64,000 nucleotides of DNA from Girardinichthys multiradiatus (GCF_021462225.1 NC_061795.1:47855880-47919879); one strand, 5' to 3'. Positions 44,270 through 56,879 are shown, counted from the first letter of the stretch. Notes: generated from the sequence alone by a model not told the origin. Numbers and translations: made by a program.

Positions 44270-44815
44270 ATCCTTTACTAATCTGGGCAGAAAGGCAACT
44301 TAAAGAGTAAATAAGCAACATTTGACAGACAAAACCATCGCAAAGCGCTGCACAGAAAATCAAAAAAATAACTTAAAATTAAGTGACAATAAAAAGATAC
44401 AATTACACACAATAAAAATAAACATTCAACAGAAAGCCTGCTTAAACAGGCAGGGTTTTTAACAACTTTTAAATGAGTCCACAGAGCCAACTAAACAGCT
44501 GTAGAGGTAGACTGCTCCACAGCCTTGGTGCCACTGATTGGGAGGTTCTGTCCCCCTTGGTCTTTAGTCTGGTGCACAGAACAACCAGAACATTTTGAGC
44601 CTCAGCTCGGAGACAGAGAACAGTATGTGTTGTAAGCAGATCAGATAAATAATCTGGGGCCTGGCTGTGATGAACTCTGTATGTTAGTGTGAGAATTTTT
44701 AAAACGAATCCTAAAAATCTTCTGGTAGCCAATAGGAGTTGGGGGTTATGTGAGTTCGCTTGCTGGAGCGTGTAAGTAGGGCGGCCACAGCACATCATGT
44801 TGTGCAGTTGTTTTG
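44270..44815 (-). pseudogene. LINE ORF2 C-terminal fragment with 3' UTR, antisense
   Basis: The minus strand encodes LGFVLKILTLTYRVHHSQAP, DYLSDLL, and SQSVAPRLWSSLPLQL. This matches the KILLLTYKALN...APLLWNQLP pattern of the L2-like LINEs elsewhere in the window, but it is more diverged. A 3' part with gtgcagcgctttgcgatgg lies at its lower-coordinate end. Confidence 0.55.
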
Positions 44816-45370
44816 CCACTTTATAAAACAGATGACATCAGGAGGAAAGAACATTACGTTAAAATATCATAAAACAACATCTCAAAACATCAGCCAGGAG
44901 GTTTTGTCATGTTACAAACACAAACTTCAATGTATTTTATGCAAATGCATTGAACTTTTTTAGATCTTTTGTTTTTGAACTGACCACTCAAGAGAACGTT
45001 CACACCAGAGCCACAATCACCCAGCCACGCTCTCTATACTCACACATTCATACACCAATATACAGATCAGTAAACACTTGGGGTTTAGTGTCTTTTCCAA
45101 CCATTCATTGTCAAGTGGCAGGGGAAGTTAAGTTGAATTTATAATCCTGCGACTGGTAATATCCTGCCCACTGAGCCACAAACATCCCATAAGTAACACA
45201 AAGTCTTCATGTTTGTTAATATAATTGGAAAGTGAAAGATAAAGGACATATGATTAAACATGTTTTTGCAACTAAAATAAGTGACTGATAAGTGTAATGC
45301 ATTAGTATTATGCATGACTGTACTTGTCACGCATAATACTAATTATGGTATTTAGGGATAACTATCAGCT
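44816..45370. other. Intergenic sequence with a 43-bp hairpin
   Basis: No gene was recognised. At 45301-45318 the sequence attagtattatgcatgac is followed by a 7-base loop and gtcacgcataatactaat (45326-45343). This is an 18-bp stem with one mismatch. It may be the tip of a small inverted-repeat element, but no partner end was found. Confidence 0.6.
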
Positions 45371-45850
45371 TTGTACATCCATAGACTGAAAGTTTACTTA
45401 AAGCATTTCATTGTATCTCTGGCTGCATGTTCAGGGTGGTTGTCCTGCTGGAAGTTGAACCTTCTCTCTGGTCTCAGGTCTTCTCTAGTCTCTGACAGGT
45501 TTTCTTTCAGGAATGTCCTTGATTTAGCTCCATTGATCCATCTTCCCATCAACTCTGACCAGCTGCCCTGTTCCCGATGAAGTAAAGGATCATCACAGCA
45601 TAATGCTGCCCCCACCATGTTTCACTGTGGGGATGGTGTGCTTAAGGCGATGTGCAGTGTTAGTTGACATCCACTTATAAAGTTCTACATGTCGGCCAAA
45701 AAGTTAGGTTTTCATCGGACTTGAGCATGTTCCTCTACATGTTTTCTAACCCTGCTGGATTTCTAATGGCTTCATCCTTCCCACTTTTATATCTGGTCCG
45801 ATATGGGGATTGGCAATACTACAGTCATGGTCAAAGGATTAGAATATTGA
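45371..45850 (-). pseudogene. Degraded Tc1-like transposase fragment
   Basis: The minus strand reads SELMGRWINGAKSRTFLKEN, LSETREDLRPERRFNF, then QQDNHPEHAARDTMK. This is the segment around the second catalytic Asp of a Tc1 transposase. The + strand words gctgcccccaccatgtttcac and actgtggggatggtgtgctt support the same. At its right end tacagtcatggtcaaagg resembles a Tc1 terminal repeat. Catalytic Glu and the N-terminus are missing. Confidence 0.65.
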
Positions 45851-45884
45851 TGATACATTAATTTATTTAACTCAGATCAGTAAG

Positions 45885-47125
45885 TGAAATACATCTGTCT
45901 CCCGCACCCCTCCCATATCTGCCCTGCTTCAGCTTTGTGTCTTGTCTTTTTTTTGGAGCCTCTTTTTGCACATCTTCCAAATTCTTCCAAAATATGGATT
46001 TGGTCAGCTGGTCTCTCAATGCAATTGATAAAATTTTCTCAACGAGAAGACAGGGATCGGGAGAGCCCACTTGCCCGGACGGGACATTTTTCTCTGGATA
46101 CACGATGGACTCCTGGCAGAAGTGGAGGATTGTGTGTCTGTTGATAATGTCAGTCGAAGATGTTGAAGATGTGTATAAAATTGGATGTTTGATATCAGGA
46201 TTTCTGCTTTTTGAAGTCAGCAGTTACCTGGCATATCGAGAAATTCGGAAAATGTCAGCAGCTGTTCTGGCCATTGTAAGGCTGCCTGGCATGTGTGATG
46301 GGATCTTCAGAGCGATCAACACTCAGACTGAGATGTTACGTGAGCTGAATCGCAGACTGGATGTGATCCTTACACAGGATCGCAGGCAGGTTGCGGTTCC
46401 TGGACTCAGGGGTGAAATGGGATAAATCTTGGAGAAAGTTGTTTGCTCGGATCTGGCAGAAAGACCAGGAATTTGGCTATTTGGATTTGCCTTTGAGAAG
46501 CACCAGTGAGACTCTCAAGGCTGATGGAAAATTAAGAGTCAGTCTACCCCAAATAATTATTGTTTTTCTGAATCTGGCTCCCCTGCGCGACCTTGATGGA
46601 TGGCTATCTTCAACTTCTCCTGGAAGTTATGTAAACATGACGCTCTGCTCTCTCTGCACCCTCCCTTCCCTGAGGACATCTGTGGACCTGCTCAGAACTT
46701 TGTGGCCAGTTGATGAACACTCCAACGTACCATCAAGGACAATGGCCTCTGTGACAGTGCTTCATGGACTTACTTGCACACACACACATGCTCAAGATAA
46801 ACATATGCACCCCCCTCACACCACCTTCACCGTTCCCGGCATGATGTTGTTTTGTCAACTGTTGCTTCTTTGTGCTGAGGTTTTTTGCAATCTCAAACTG
46901 AATCCTGCTAAGGATAAAGTGTGAAATATGATTTTTTTTCCCTCTACTTACCTAATGTGGCCTCTTTTCTCATCTAGCAAGGGCAGCGCCTGTGAGCGGG
47001 CAGCAAAGCCTCGGTGACCCGTCCCCCCATTGTCTTGTGTCATGATGTATGTTTGGATGGGTTGTACTGGAATTCTAATTTCCCCTCGGGGATCAATAAA
47101 GTATCTTTGAATTGAATTGAATTAT
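45885..47125 (+). mobile_element. Retroelement with small membrane-protein gene, copy A
   Basis: The first 1.05 kb or so (45885 to about 46960) is homologous along its length to 59368-60410. This includes a C/T-rich leader, the small coding frame, and a 3' region with gaatctggctcccc, tgctgaggttttttg and aaagtgtgaaatatgattt. It then continues into a LINE-like tail (tctaatttcccctcggggat, caataaagtatct, gaattgaattgaatt). The tail and lack of long terminal repeats suggest LINE-machinery mobilisation. The body matches no family I recognise. Confidence 0.55.
45994..46425 (+). CDS. Small single-pass membrane protein of unknown family, copy A
   Basis: Translation from MDLVSWSLNAIDKIF gives 143 residues; an internal MDSWQKW start at residue 38 gives 106. 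The frame stays open upstream to 45937 without an obviously better start, and I chose 45994 because the same ATG and codons occur at the corresponding place in copy B. Residues 62-81 form one hydrophobic segment (CLISGFLLF...YLAY) followed by basic residues. Residues about 108-131 (NTQTEMLRELNRRLDVILTQ) form a polar, heptad-like helix. By hand about two-thirds of the MDSW...GLRG region is identical to copy B. No enzymatic motif is visible. Possible readings are a LINE accessory ORF, a captured host fragment or a membrane-active peptide; none is established. Confidence 0.55.
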   Translation: MDLVSWSLNAIDKIFSTRRQGSGEPTCPDGTFFSGYTMDSWQKWRIVCLLIMSVEDVEDVYKIGCLISGFLLFEVSSYLAYREIRKMSAAVLAIVRLPGMCDGIFRAINTQTEMLRELNRRLDVILTQDRRQVAVPGLRGEMG

Positions 47126-47202
47126 ATAGATTCATTACACACAGACTGATGTTTCAATGCCTTTATTTATGTCAAGTATCATGATTGACAGAAATAAAAG
47201 AG

Positions 47203-47771
47203 AGATCATATTTCTCCTATTTTAGCTTCCCTTCATTGGCTCCCTGTTAAATCCAGAATAGAATTTAAAATTCTCCTCCTCACATATAAAGCCCTTAATG
47301 ATCTAGCTCCATCATACATCAGAGATCTGATTGGTCCATATGTTCCTAACAGAGCACTTTGTTCTCAGACTGCAGGTCTACTGGTGGTTCCTAGAAGTAG
47401 AATGGGAGGAAGATCCTTTAGTTATCAGCTCCTCTCCGGTGGAACCAGCTCCCAGCTTTAGTCCGTGAGGCAGACACCCTGTCTACTTTTAAGGCTAGGC
47501 TTAAAACTTTCCTTTTTGATAAAGCTTATAGTTAGAGTGGCTTAGGTTATCCTGAGCTATCTGTGTAGTTATGCTGCTATAGACTTAGGCTGCTGGAGGA
47601 CATAATGACCACTTTCACCCTCTTCGCTACATTCTCACACTACTCTCCAATTTTGCATTATTTGCTGTTATTTCAGCTTTTAACTTCATGTTATCTCTCT
47701 TTTCTCTTCCTAGAAGCTACACCTGGCCTGACTCTGTGTCTACCTGTGACACCTCCCTAGACGGGGGCATC
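47203..47771 (+). mobile_element. L2-like LINE fragment, C-terminal domain and part of 3' UTR
   Basis: The segment repeats the C-terminal coding and 3' UTR of the LINE at 17643-19994, for example ttcattggctccctgttaaat, gatctagctccatcatacat and gcttatagttagagtggctta. A small deletion near 47390 and base changes break the frame. It ends within the 3' UTR near gacgggggcatcg, so it is truncated at both ends. Confidence 0.75.
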
Positions 47772-50110
47772 GTTATTTTCAAAAGGTACTTTTATAAGCC
47801 TTATCGAACTGCTGATTCCAATTTACTGAATGTGTCATAGTTGTCTCTTTGACAGATTCCCCCACTTGAGTACTGGAGAAACTCCAGAGTCACCATAGGC
47901 CTTTTGGTTGCTGCTCTGAGCAATGCTTTTCTTGCCTGTCAGTTTAGGTGAACTCCATGTCCTGGTAGATCTGCAGTTGTAAAGTGAAAAAATGTAAGAA
48001 AGGAGAAGGTTTTTTACAAGGCACTATATGTAGGAAGGTATGAGCTCACTGCAGCTGCCATGTGAAAGTTAGACCCTGCAAGCTGCTTGTTATTCCAAGT
48101 GACTCCAGGTAACTGGCCAAGGATCAGAAATGCTTTCAGATTAGAGAAAGACAGAGAGATGAGCACACTTGGAAAGCAAACAGCGTTCAGCCTATTTGAA
48201 GACTGAATCCACTTTTCTTTCAGCAAGTGGGTTTTACACTTGGGGCTTTAAGTTGTAGGTTTACTTTCCTCTCTTGACAAATAATCAAAGCCTGGATGAC
48301 TTTAAAGAGTTACAAAGACATATAGAAAAAGGAGCTCATGGCTTCAGCAGCATTTTTAGAGCAGAAATAAATAAAATATTATTAAACAAAGAAATCTAGA
48401 GAGAGCCTACACAGAACACATCCACCTTGCCAGTGGCAAGTTCGTTAAATATGCCGAAAAGGGTTTCATTTAACAGAAAGATGCTGCAAGCTTTTCCTTT
48501 CATGTCATGCAGAAGCTCAAGAGAAATAGAACCCTCCAACTTTCACATTTTGACCCAAATTTTAAAATGCTGAGATTAAACCCAGCAGCTAAAAGTGCAG
48601 CAAAACACTGAGGGCAAATTCAAGACTAAAGCTGAAAGAAAGTAGCCAGCCCACAGCTTTTTTTCCCTCATGAGAGACTTCACCCACAGAAATGCTTGGA
48701 TGGTTTTAAGAGGCTTCTGTAGTTTTTAACTTTAATTAAACTGACAGAATTAGCAATTAGAGGCCTGAGTGGCCGACTCACCAAGGAGCAGCAATTTGAG
48801 AGCTCAGATAAGATGTAACTGCAGGCTAAATTTGTTTGAATCACATATGTGAGGCTTACACTGGGAGATCAGTCGGAGTGTGTTCATATAAATCTGGGTG
48901 GACTGAGCGGTGATCTTAATCATCATAAACCAACAACGTTTTGTGAGAATATGACTTGCTGTGAAGGGACTTTTTGCACAGGGATGCTGTAAGAGAAAAC
49001 TCATGAAGTCTGTTATGAGATGATGTGTACTTTGGGATAAGATCTGATTTTGCTCTGCAGTAAGTCTCAGTAACATTGTTGGCCTGTGCAGAGTGAATAA
49101 TGAGTTTCCACCAGTCCATATAAGACTGCACATCACATTAGGGGCATCACTGTCCCATTGGAGAGACACCATAATGTGAGTTATTACTGTGGACAATTGG
49201 ACACTACTACATATGAAACAGTTTACTGCTTTACTCTTCAACACTTTGTGTTTACTCCTTCTCGACTGAGGCAAACAAATACAGATTCACATACAGATCC
49301 TTTAAGATTCTAATGATAAAGATTTCCACTTTGCCTTCTGAAACATCAAAAACATAATTTTAATCCTATCAGTTTTCTGATCTAAGAACCTAACAATAAC
49401 CTAAGACAACTTTAAAACAATTTGTATACATCTATATTGATGTAGAAGCTAATTTTCCCAAAATCCCAGTGTAGAAGCAGCAGGAGTAAACAAAAAAACA
49501 AAAAAATTAAAAAAACATTCCATATTACAGCTCCATAAAATACATATGACTGTTCCAAGTTGATACACAAATGCACAGAAAAACATGATTAACACCGTCC
49601 ATTATTTTCTAAAATAAAATTTGTATGCTCATTTTCTAATGTTGCTAATAAAATACATATCTTGCTTTTATGAGCATATATAATAATTGTTAAAACATTT
49701 GCTGTTCAGTTGCGTTCAGGCTTGTGTCTCAAGTTGCATTAATGTCAATGACCAAAATCAAGAAAATGAAAAAAGTGTTAAAGGAAATAAAATGCACAAG
49801 GCAAAGTGAGAACACAGCCAAAAGTTTCCAAATAGGGTTAATGTTATGTTTGAAACATTGGATTTACTAGTGAAATGTTCAAAAGCAGTTATAGCAAGGT
49901 CTGCAGCTTGAGTTAGGTGAGAAGGAGGAAGTCATGTGAAATGTTTTCTGAGAGCTTTATTGGCCAAGACTGGGTTCCTACTTTCAGAAAAAAACCCATA
50001 AATAAAGGCCACTAGTGCTGCAGAACAACAAACATTTTCTGGTTTAAACTGCATAATGTCAATACTTTCCATCAATAAATAGATGATATATATGAATTTC
50101 AATCTACCAC
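47772..50110. other. Intergenic sequence, no gene recognised
   Basis: AT-rich non-coding DNA. A 156-residue minus-strand open frame at 48804-49274 has no recognisable domain, splice context or homologue in the window and is treated as chance. Confidence 0.45.
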
Positions 50111-50217
<107 letters not shown>

Positions 50218-51596
50218 TAGTTTGTTCACGAATACGATACAGGAAATTAAATTGTGTTTTTTCTAACTGTCACATCTTCTTTTGTGTTTTAGGTTCCAGT
50301 AAGATTTTCTGTTTTATCCAAACATTTAAAGTCTATGTAGGTATGTCTTGTTTCAGCCCATAATGGAACGTGTCAGTGTTTGACAGATTTGTGAAGACTT
50401 AAATGTTACAAGAAGAAATTTTTCTGGCTTTCTTCATTTTGAGTATAAATACCAGCTAAAACAACCAAAATAAATCCATTTCCACTGCCAGTTTTAATGT
50501 GTCTAATTTTGTGCACTCCCAGAACCTTCGTTATGTCCAGCAACTAGCACAAGTCTTCCTTAATACACAGCCTGGCCTAAAAATAAAATTGCCACCTGGA
50601 TTTAACTAAGCATATAGGTACGAGCCTCCCATTGGATAATTACTGCATGGGTGATTATGTTTCAGCTGGCAACAAGTTATTTAACCCCAACTGGTGCAAT
50701 AAGTTGCTTCTCATTTCTTAAACAACCATGTTGAAAGAAACATCCTGTGGTCGTGGAAAAGATGTCAAGCTGTTTCAGAAGGGTCAAATCATTGGCATGC
50801 ATCAAGCAGAGAAAACATCTAAGGAGATTGCAGAAACTACCAAAATTGAGTTAAGAACTGTCCAACGCATTATTAAAAACTGCAAGGACAGTGGGGATCC
50901 ATCGTTTTCAAAAAAGAAATGTGGCTGGAGAAAAATCCTGAATGATCGTGATCGCCATTAACTTAAAGGTTTGGTGAAATCAAATCGAAGAAAATAAAAC
51001 AGTAGAACTCTGGGCTAATAGTGAAAGTAAGAGCATTTCCACACACACAATGCAAAGGGAACTCAAGGGATTGGGACTGAACAGCTGTGTAGTCTTAAGA
51101 AAACCACTAATCAGTGAGGCTAACTGGAAAAATGGCTTTAATTTGCTAGGGAGCATAAAGATTGGATTCTGGAGCAATGAAAGAAGGTCATATGGTCTGA
51201 TGAGTCCAGATTGACCCTGTTCCAGAGTGATGGGAGCATCAGGGTAAGAAGAGAGGCAGGTGAAGTGATGCCCCCATCATGCCTAGTGCCCACTGTACAA
51301 GCCTGTAGGGTCAGTGCTATGATCTGGGGTTGCTGCAGGTGGTCAGGTCTGGGTTGAGCAACAGTACGTGTTCAAAGGATGAGGTCAGCTGACTACCTGA
51401 ATATACTGAATGACCAGGTTATTCCATCAATGGATTTTTACTTCCCTGAAGGCACGGGCATATTCCAAGATGACAATGCCAGGATACATCGGGCTCCAAT
51501 TGTGAAAGAGTGGTTCAGGGACCATGAGACATCATTCTCACACAAGGATTGGCCACCAGAGTCCAGACCTTAACCCCATTGAGAATTCAGTTTCAA

Positions 51597-53137
51597 TTCA
51601 ATTCAATTCAGTTTTTTTATATAGCGCCAATTTACAACACATGTCGTCTCAAGGCACTTCACAAAGTCAGGTTCATACATTCCAATTAATCCTAACATTG
51701 AACAGTTCAGTCAGATTCAGTTATTTATTCAAATTGGATAAAAAGTTTTTCTATCCAAGGAAACCCAGCAGATTGCATCGATTCAGTGACTTGCAGCATT
51801 CATTCCTGTTGGACCACTTGTTTGCTGAATATTAGACCATTTGCACGTTGCTGGATGCTACCAGGCCTTCTGGCGTTTTTGGCCATTTTGTATCCCAGGA
51901 CAGTCTGTTACTACAAATCCCAGCGGCCACTGCGGCTGATAGGACGGGGGTGTCGCAGCTCTGGGGCCACAGTCCACTATATAACAGAGTATGAGACGGC
52001 CCACCATTTGCTTTTCACGCTGGAAACCGGACCAGCAACTGAAGCGCATCATTCTGGAGAAGAGCAACTCAACACTCCTCCTGGATGTTGTATGTTGAAC
52101 AGTCACTGGCGTTGACTTTGCAGCAATCCCTCATACTGAGCATGCATGTAGCGACAGTGGAGAGGAAAAACTCCCTTTTAACAGGAAGAAACCAGCAGAA
52201 CCAGAACCAGGCTCAGTGTGAGCGGCCATCTGCCACAACTGACTGGGGGTTTGAGAGAACAGAGCAGAGACAGAAAAAGAACACAGAAGCACTGATCCAG
52301 GAATACTTTATATGGGAAGGAAAAGTAAATATTAATGGATGTAGCTCCTTTAGTCGTTTCACCTAGAAAGAAAGAACAGATAAACTCTGAGCCAGTTTTC
52401 AAGGTTAGAGTCTGAAAGAGAGCACATAGAGTTAGTTACAGTAAAGCTCGGTCAGTAGCCATGTCTAGGAGAGAGAAAGGGTTAAACACTAAAAGACAGG
52501 GCTATGTGGATCATCGGTAGAGGGTGAGCATTAAGTTGTTGCCAGCAGAAGCTTGGACGATGCCCCTCTCCAGAAAGGTGTCATAGGTAGAGACAGAGCC
52601 AGGCCAGGTGTAGCCTCTAGGGAGAGAAAAGAGAGAGAACAAAGTTAAAAGCTGAAATACCAGCAAATAATGCAAAATTGGAGAACAGTGTGAGAATGTA
52701 GCGAAGAGAGTGAAAGTGGTCATTATGTCCTCCAGCAGCCTAAGCCTATAGCAGCATAACTACACAGATAGCTCAGGATAACCTAAGCCACTCTAACTAT
52801 AAGCTTTATCAAAAAGGAAAGTTTTAAGCCTAGCCTTAAAAGTAGACAGGGTGTCTGCCTCACGGACTAAAACTGGGAGCTGGTTCCACAGGAGAGGAGC
52901 CTGATAACTAAAGGATCTTCCTCCCATTCTACTTCTAGAGACTCTAGGAACCACCAGTAAACCTGCAGTCTGAGAACAAAGTGCTCTGTTAGGAACATAT
53001 GGACCAATCAGATCTCTGATGTATGATGGAGCTAGATCATTAAGGGCTTTATATGTGAGGAGGAGAATTTTAAATTCTATTCTGGATTTAACAGGGAGCC
53101 AATGAAGGGAAGCTAAAATAGGAGAAATATGATCTCT
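51597..53137 (-). mobile_element. L2-like LINE, antisense, inserted in a Tc1 gene
   Basis: Minus-strand reading gives the C-terminal codons (about 53137-52790) and the 3' UTR shared with the LINE at 17643. The tail is ggcgctatataaaaaaactg followed by gaattgaattgaa. It is 5'-truncated. The target was within gagaat/ctttggg of the transposase gene, with at most a couple of duplicated bases. A further 280-bp insertion lies in its 3' UTR. Confidence 0.78.
51813..52094. other. Extra segment of about 282 bp inside the L2 3' UTR
   Basis: Compared with the other L2 copies (19740-19790 and 57730-57770), this copy has foreign sequence between gcattcattcctgttgga and cagtcactggc. It is more GC-rich than the LINE and contains actatataac, a TATA-like word. 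It has no recognised repeat ends, coding domain or tail. Origin unknown. Confidence 0.5.
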
Positions 53138-53369
53138 CTTTGGGATGTGCTGGAGAAGGCTTTGTGCAGCGGTCAGACTCTACCATAATCAATTCAAGAT
53201 CTTGGTGAAAAATGAATGCAACAATGGCTGGAAATAAATCTTGTGACATTGCAGAAGCTTATTGAAACAATGCCACAGTGCATGCGTACCGTAATCAAAG
53301 CTAAACCAAATATTAGAGTGCGTGACCTTTTGTTTCTGGTGGTGACTTTTGTTTTCGGCCAGGTAGTGC

Positions 53370-56300
53370 ATGATTCTCCAGGTGTTCCCTTCACATCGGA
53401 AGATGGATTTTGGAATGTCAATATACACAACCTAACCTTGTTGAGGTTTATTAACAGATCTGTTGAGTGACCATGGTAGCTACTACTAGAAATAAAATCC
53501 CATAGTAACAAAATATGTATCTACATGTTTGTATGTGTATTTAAATACTAAAGAAATGTGTTTGCTAACAGCAAATTGTGTGCTACTGATTTAACCAGAT
53601 CTCGTAGAAACCAACAGAGGTTCAAACAAAACATGGGTTTAACAGTTTTATCACCTCACCTTTAAAATCGCCTTTTCAAACATAATCTAATTTTACAACA
53701 TTTGGTAAAGTTGTCCTCTTGTAAGGAAATAAATCTGCACAGTAAGAAATGAAGTTTGTGTTTCCTTCAACATTGGTAATAAATATTAAATACATGTATA
53801 AATGCAAGTTCTCTTTTTACATTTAATAAGGACTATAGATGTGGTCATATTAGAGTAATTTCCTCCTCAAAATCATTTTTATTAACATTTTTGTTGTACA
53901 TTAATTGTTTACATTGTACATTAAATCCTATTTTGATAATACATAATTCTTGTCAACTCTAAAGGTAAACATAAACTACTTGAATACATTTTAATGGACT
54001 GTAATTTAAAAATATGTAAATATAGTCAGCTGGTATAAGAGTCTAGATGCTAACTGAAATTAGATTAAAAGTTAGTAATTAATTTTAATTTTAGTTTTAT
54101 TCCATTTTTCAGTTTGAAGTTAAAGTGGTAGCCCTGTGGTGCCCAAGTCTAGTCCTCCAGATGCTCTATCCTGCTGCTTTTCTAACAGACAAGAATAGCT
54201 TATTACCAGACCTCTGCAGAGCTGAAGAGGAAATTCAGCCATTTGATGCATCTAAATGTTGCAGGATGGAAACTCTGGACGACTGGACTTGGGCGCCCTA
54301 GTTGTTGATCATATGAAGGAAATTTAGATGTAAAATTGGGCTTAATGGCAGATTTAGGAAGTGAATAGGAGACATAGGTTTGATTGTTTCTTGGTTGCAG
54401 CACATGCACACTCCTGCCAGAGATAATACAGAAAAAAATAACCCTAACCCTGCAAAACTGTAAGATTAAAATAATAGTTTAATAGGTAATTTTACCCTAA
54501 TCAGACAGAGATTATTCCCAGGGTTTTTCTTTGATAGCATTTCATAGTTGAGGATCTTACACACATTGGAAAATTACAAAAATTTACCAAACTTTCCAGG
54601 ATGCTGACTGGAAGAAAATGGTTTCACTGTTTCAGGAAAAATGCAGCATGGAGTAAATAAAAAACCTGGTCAGATATTGTATTGCATCCGTCAAATAATT
54701 TGTAAATACATTTTTAATCAAGCTTAAAGTAAACATACTTTTCAGTATGTTGAGCCTTAGAACTATGATTGTGTCCACCATTCAGGGCTGTTTGTAGCTC
54801 ACAGTAGTACAAATCAGAGATGAACCAGAACAGTGTGCATGTGTGGGATCCTCTGACAAAACTGAACTTACAAGTTAAATATCATGTAAAACAAAAATAC
54901 TGCTGCTGCTCTTAAGGGCAGGTACTATGTTATGAACAGAAAGTGCCCTATTCCAGCGATGAGAAGCAGACACATGTTCTATGTCTAAAGCTCGGTGCAC
55001 ACATTAAGCACTCTGTTTCAATATAATTACTGGGGACTAACTATCTGTACTGTACATCAGACCAACCAGGATTCTTGTCAGATCCTGCAAACTCAGCATT
55101 TTGTGCTCCCACAGGAAACTTTGTCCTTGGCTGTCCTTAGTTTTGTCTGCTCGGTTCCAACTCTCTGTCCCTTTACTGCTTTACATTTTGGCCTTTTCTG
55201 TATGTATATCCCATTATTCTGCTCCTCCTACAGATTTTTCTTTCCGTGCCGTACTTCATCATGCAGACAGTTTTACTACCTTTATAGAAAGTAATGAAAC
55301 CTATGGTGACTGACAAACTGATTGTGTCCCTGTTAATTTCTAAATTTAAACTCAGACAAATTTGTCTAATACAAATCTTTGACAAAGGACATTTGTAAAT
55401 CTCCTGTTTGTGGAAACCTTGGTAAACAAAGCAAAGGTGTTGAACCATCTGGCCTGAGGAGATGTAGCTGGAGGATTTTGGAGACCTTGTAGCAGAGGTT
55501 GCCCATGAGTGTTCCCGTATGTCCTTAAAGTAAAGAGCTTTTCAACACAAGGCCACTAACACTGGTAAATCAATTACTGACACATTACAAAGAATATGAC
55601 CAGAAACAACTAAATAAAAATCTGAGAGACAATAAAAATATTTAAAACTATTAAAAGGTTTGAGCAAACCTTCTTAAATTCTAACAGCGTATTTCTCTTC
55701 TATTTATATTCACCGAAGCACAGGAAAAATAAACATCATGAAATAATAATTCACAGGAATAACATATTCACAGTTATTGGTTGAATAAACAAACACTGGT
55801 TGGATACAGTATAAACCTGAGGCGGTGGACTGAATGCATTGCCTGGTTTTGGTTCAAAATGTGTTGGTGTTAAATTTTCTCCCCATGACAATGATATATT
55901 TCTGCTTGTTAATCTTCATAAGTTAGTTAGGAAATTGATATAAAAAAATAGTTTCTACCTGAACTCGCCCTGAAATCTACATTCAGTGAAATATTTACAA
56001 GGTTGGATGAGAACCAGCTGTCCACCACTCATAACCAGCAGTAAGGATTATATAGGTGGCACCTTCCTAATTACCTAGTGTGTCTAACAGAGAGGAACCT
56101 GCATATGAAGACATACAAGGTACACCATGCTTATCTAATGCTCTAACACCCACCAAAAACCTTTAACAAGCAAACGAAATGCTCCAGAGCAGGTCTGCCA
56201 AGCAGTCATCAACATCCTGTGTGGGAGGAGACCAGCTCCACCCACACAGGTAAGTTTCCTACTGGATAGAGTCCTCAATCTAGGTTAGTCCTTTCAAATT

Positions 56301-56879
56301 CTCCCCCATCCAATCAGAGCTAGCATTCCCCAGCTGGCATTCTGTGTACCAAAGGACAAACAGAAGAGAAAGAAAACAGAAACACACAATCTGCAAGACC
56401 TGTAACAGTAAACATGCCAGAAAAAACAAAAACCTTTCTGTCTTACGAATGTAAATGTGTTGAGCTACCTTTAACTGTAACCATGACAAGACTAAAACTG
56501 CGTTCTACAGGAACTAAGATTCCAGGTTGATCTGCTGTAAAGTAAGGTGAAAGACCTATGATGCTGTGCTTGTGTTTCTCTTTTAGAGTTCACGGCATAA
56601 AATACCAGACTTTTTTAAAGACAATTCTGGTGGCCTCTACCAGAGAACTACATTTTTCAACATTGAGGAGAGCTGAAGAGGAGACAGTGTAAGCGAGGAC
56701 CGAGGAATCGGGAGCTTTAAGAGCTTTAAGAGAAATCGTATAAAGCAGCATGGTCAAAAGAAATCTCTCTCTGTGCCTTATGTCTTAGAACAAGAACACT
56801 ATGGTGCATTGCAGAAATATATTAAGTAGAAGAAAAAGCATATCAATGCAGTAAAAATCTGAAAATCTGTCATATATTT
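53370..56879. other. Intergenic sequence with one dispersed-repeat fragment
   Basis: At about 54121-54310 there is a block ending in tgttgcaggatggaaactctg and gacgactggacttgggcgccc that reads like a common fish dispersed repeat, but I cannot name its class. The rest is AT-rich DNA in which no gene, RNA or repeat termini were recognised. Confidence 0.4.

Larger units (their letters stand above)
50566..53368 (+). mobile_element. Tc1-like element interrupted by an antisense L2
   Basis: The left end (cacagcctggcctaaaaat, after TA) and the reverse complement of the right end (cactacctggccgaaaac) are matching inverted ends. The right TA has decayed to CA. Removing the L2 at 51597-53137 leaves about 1.26 kb, somewhat short for a Tc1. 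The coding remnants run on the + strand. Confidence 0.7.
50728..53369 (+). pseudogene. Broken Tc1 transposase split by the L2 insertion
   Basis: The first part encodes KGQIIGMHQAEKTSKEIAET followed by IELRTVQRIIKNCKDSGDPS, a Tc1 helix-turn-helix. It is followed by stops and decayed codons. At 51379-51596 come [20 protein letters not shown] and [20 protein letters not shown] (second catalytic Asp region), then DLNPIEN. The insertion falls right after the catalytic Glu codon, and the frame resumes at 53138 with LWDVLEKAL and later MQQWLEINLVTLQKLIETMP. It carries stops and frame shifts in several places. Confidence 0.75.

Noticed and set aside
48804..49274. 156-residue minus-strand open frame
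   Set aside because: No recognisable domain, no splice context and no second copy in the window. Low-complexity codon use is consistent with chance in AT-rich DNA.
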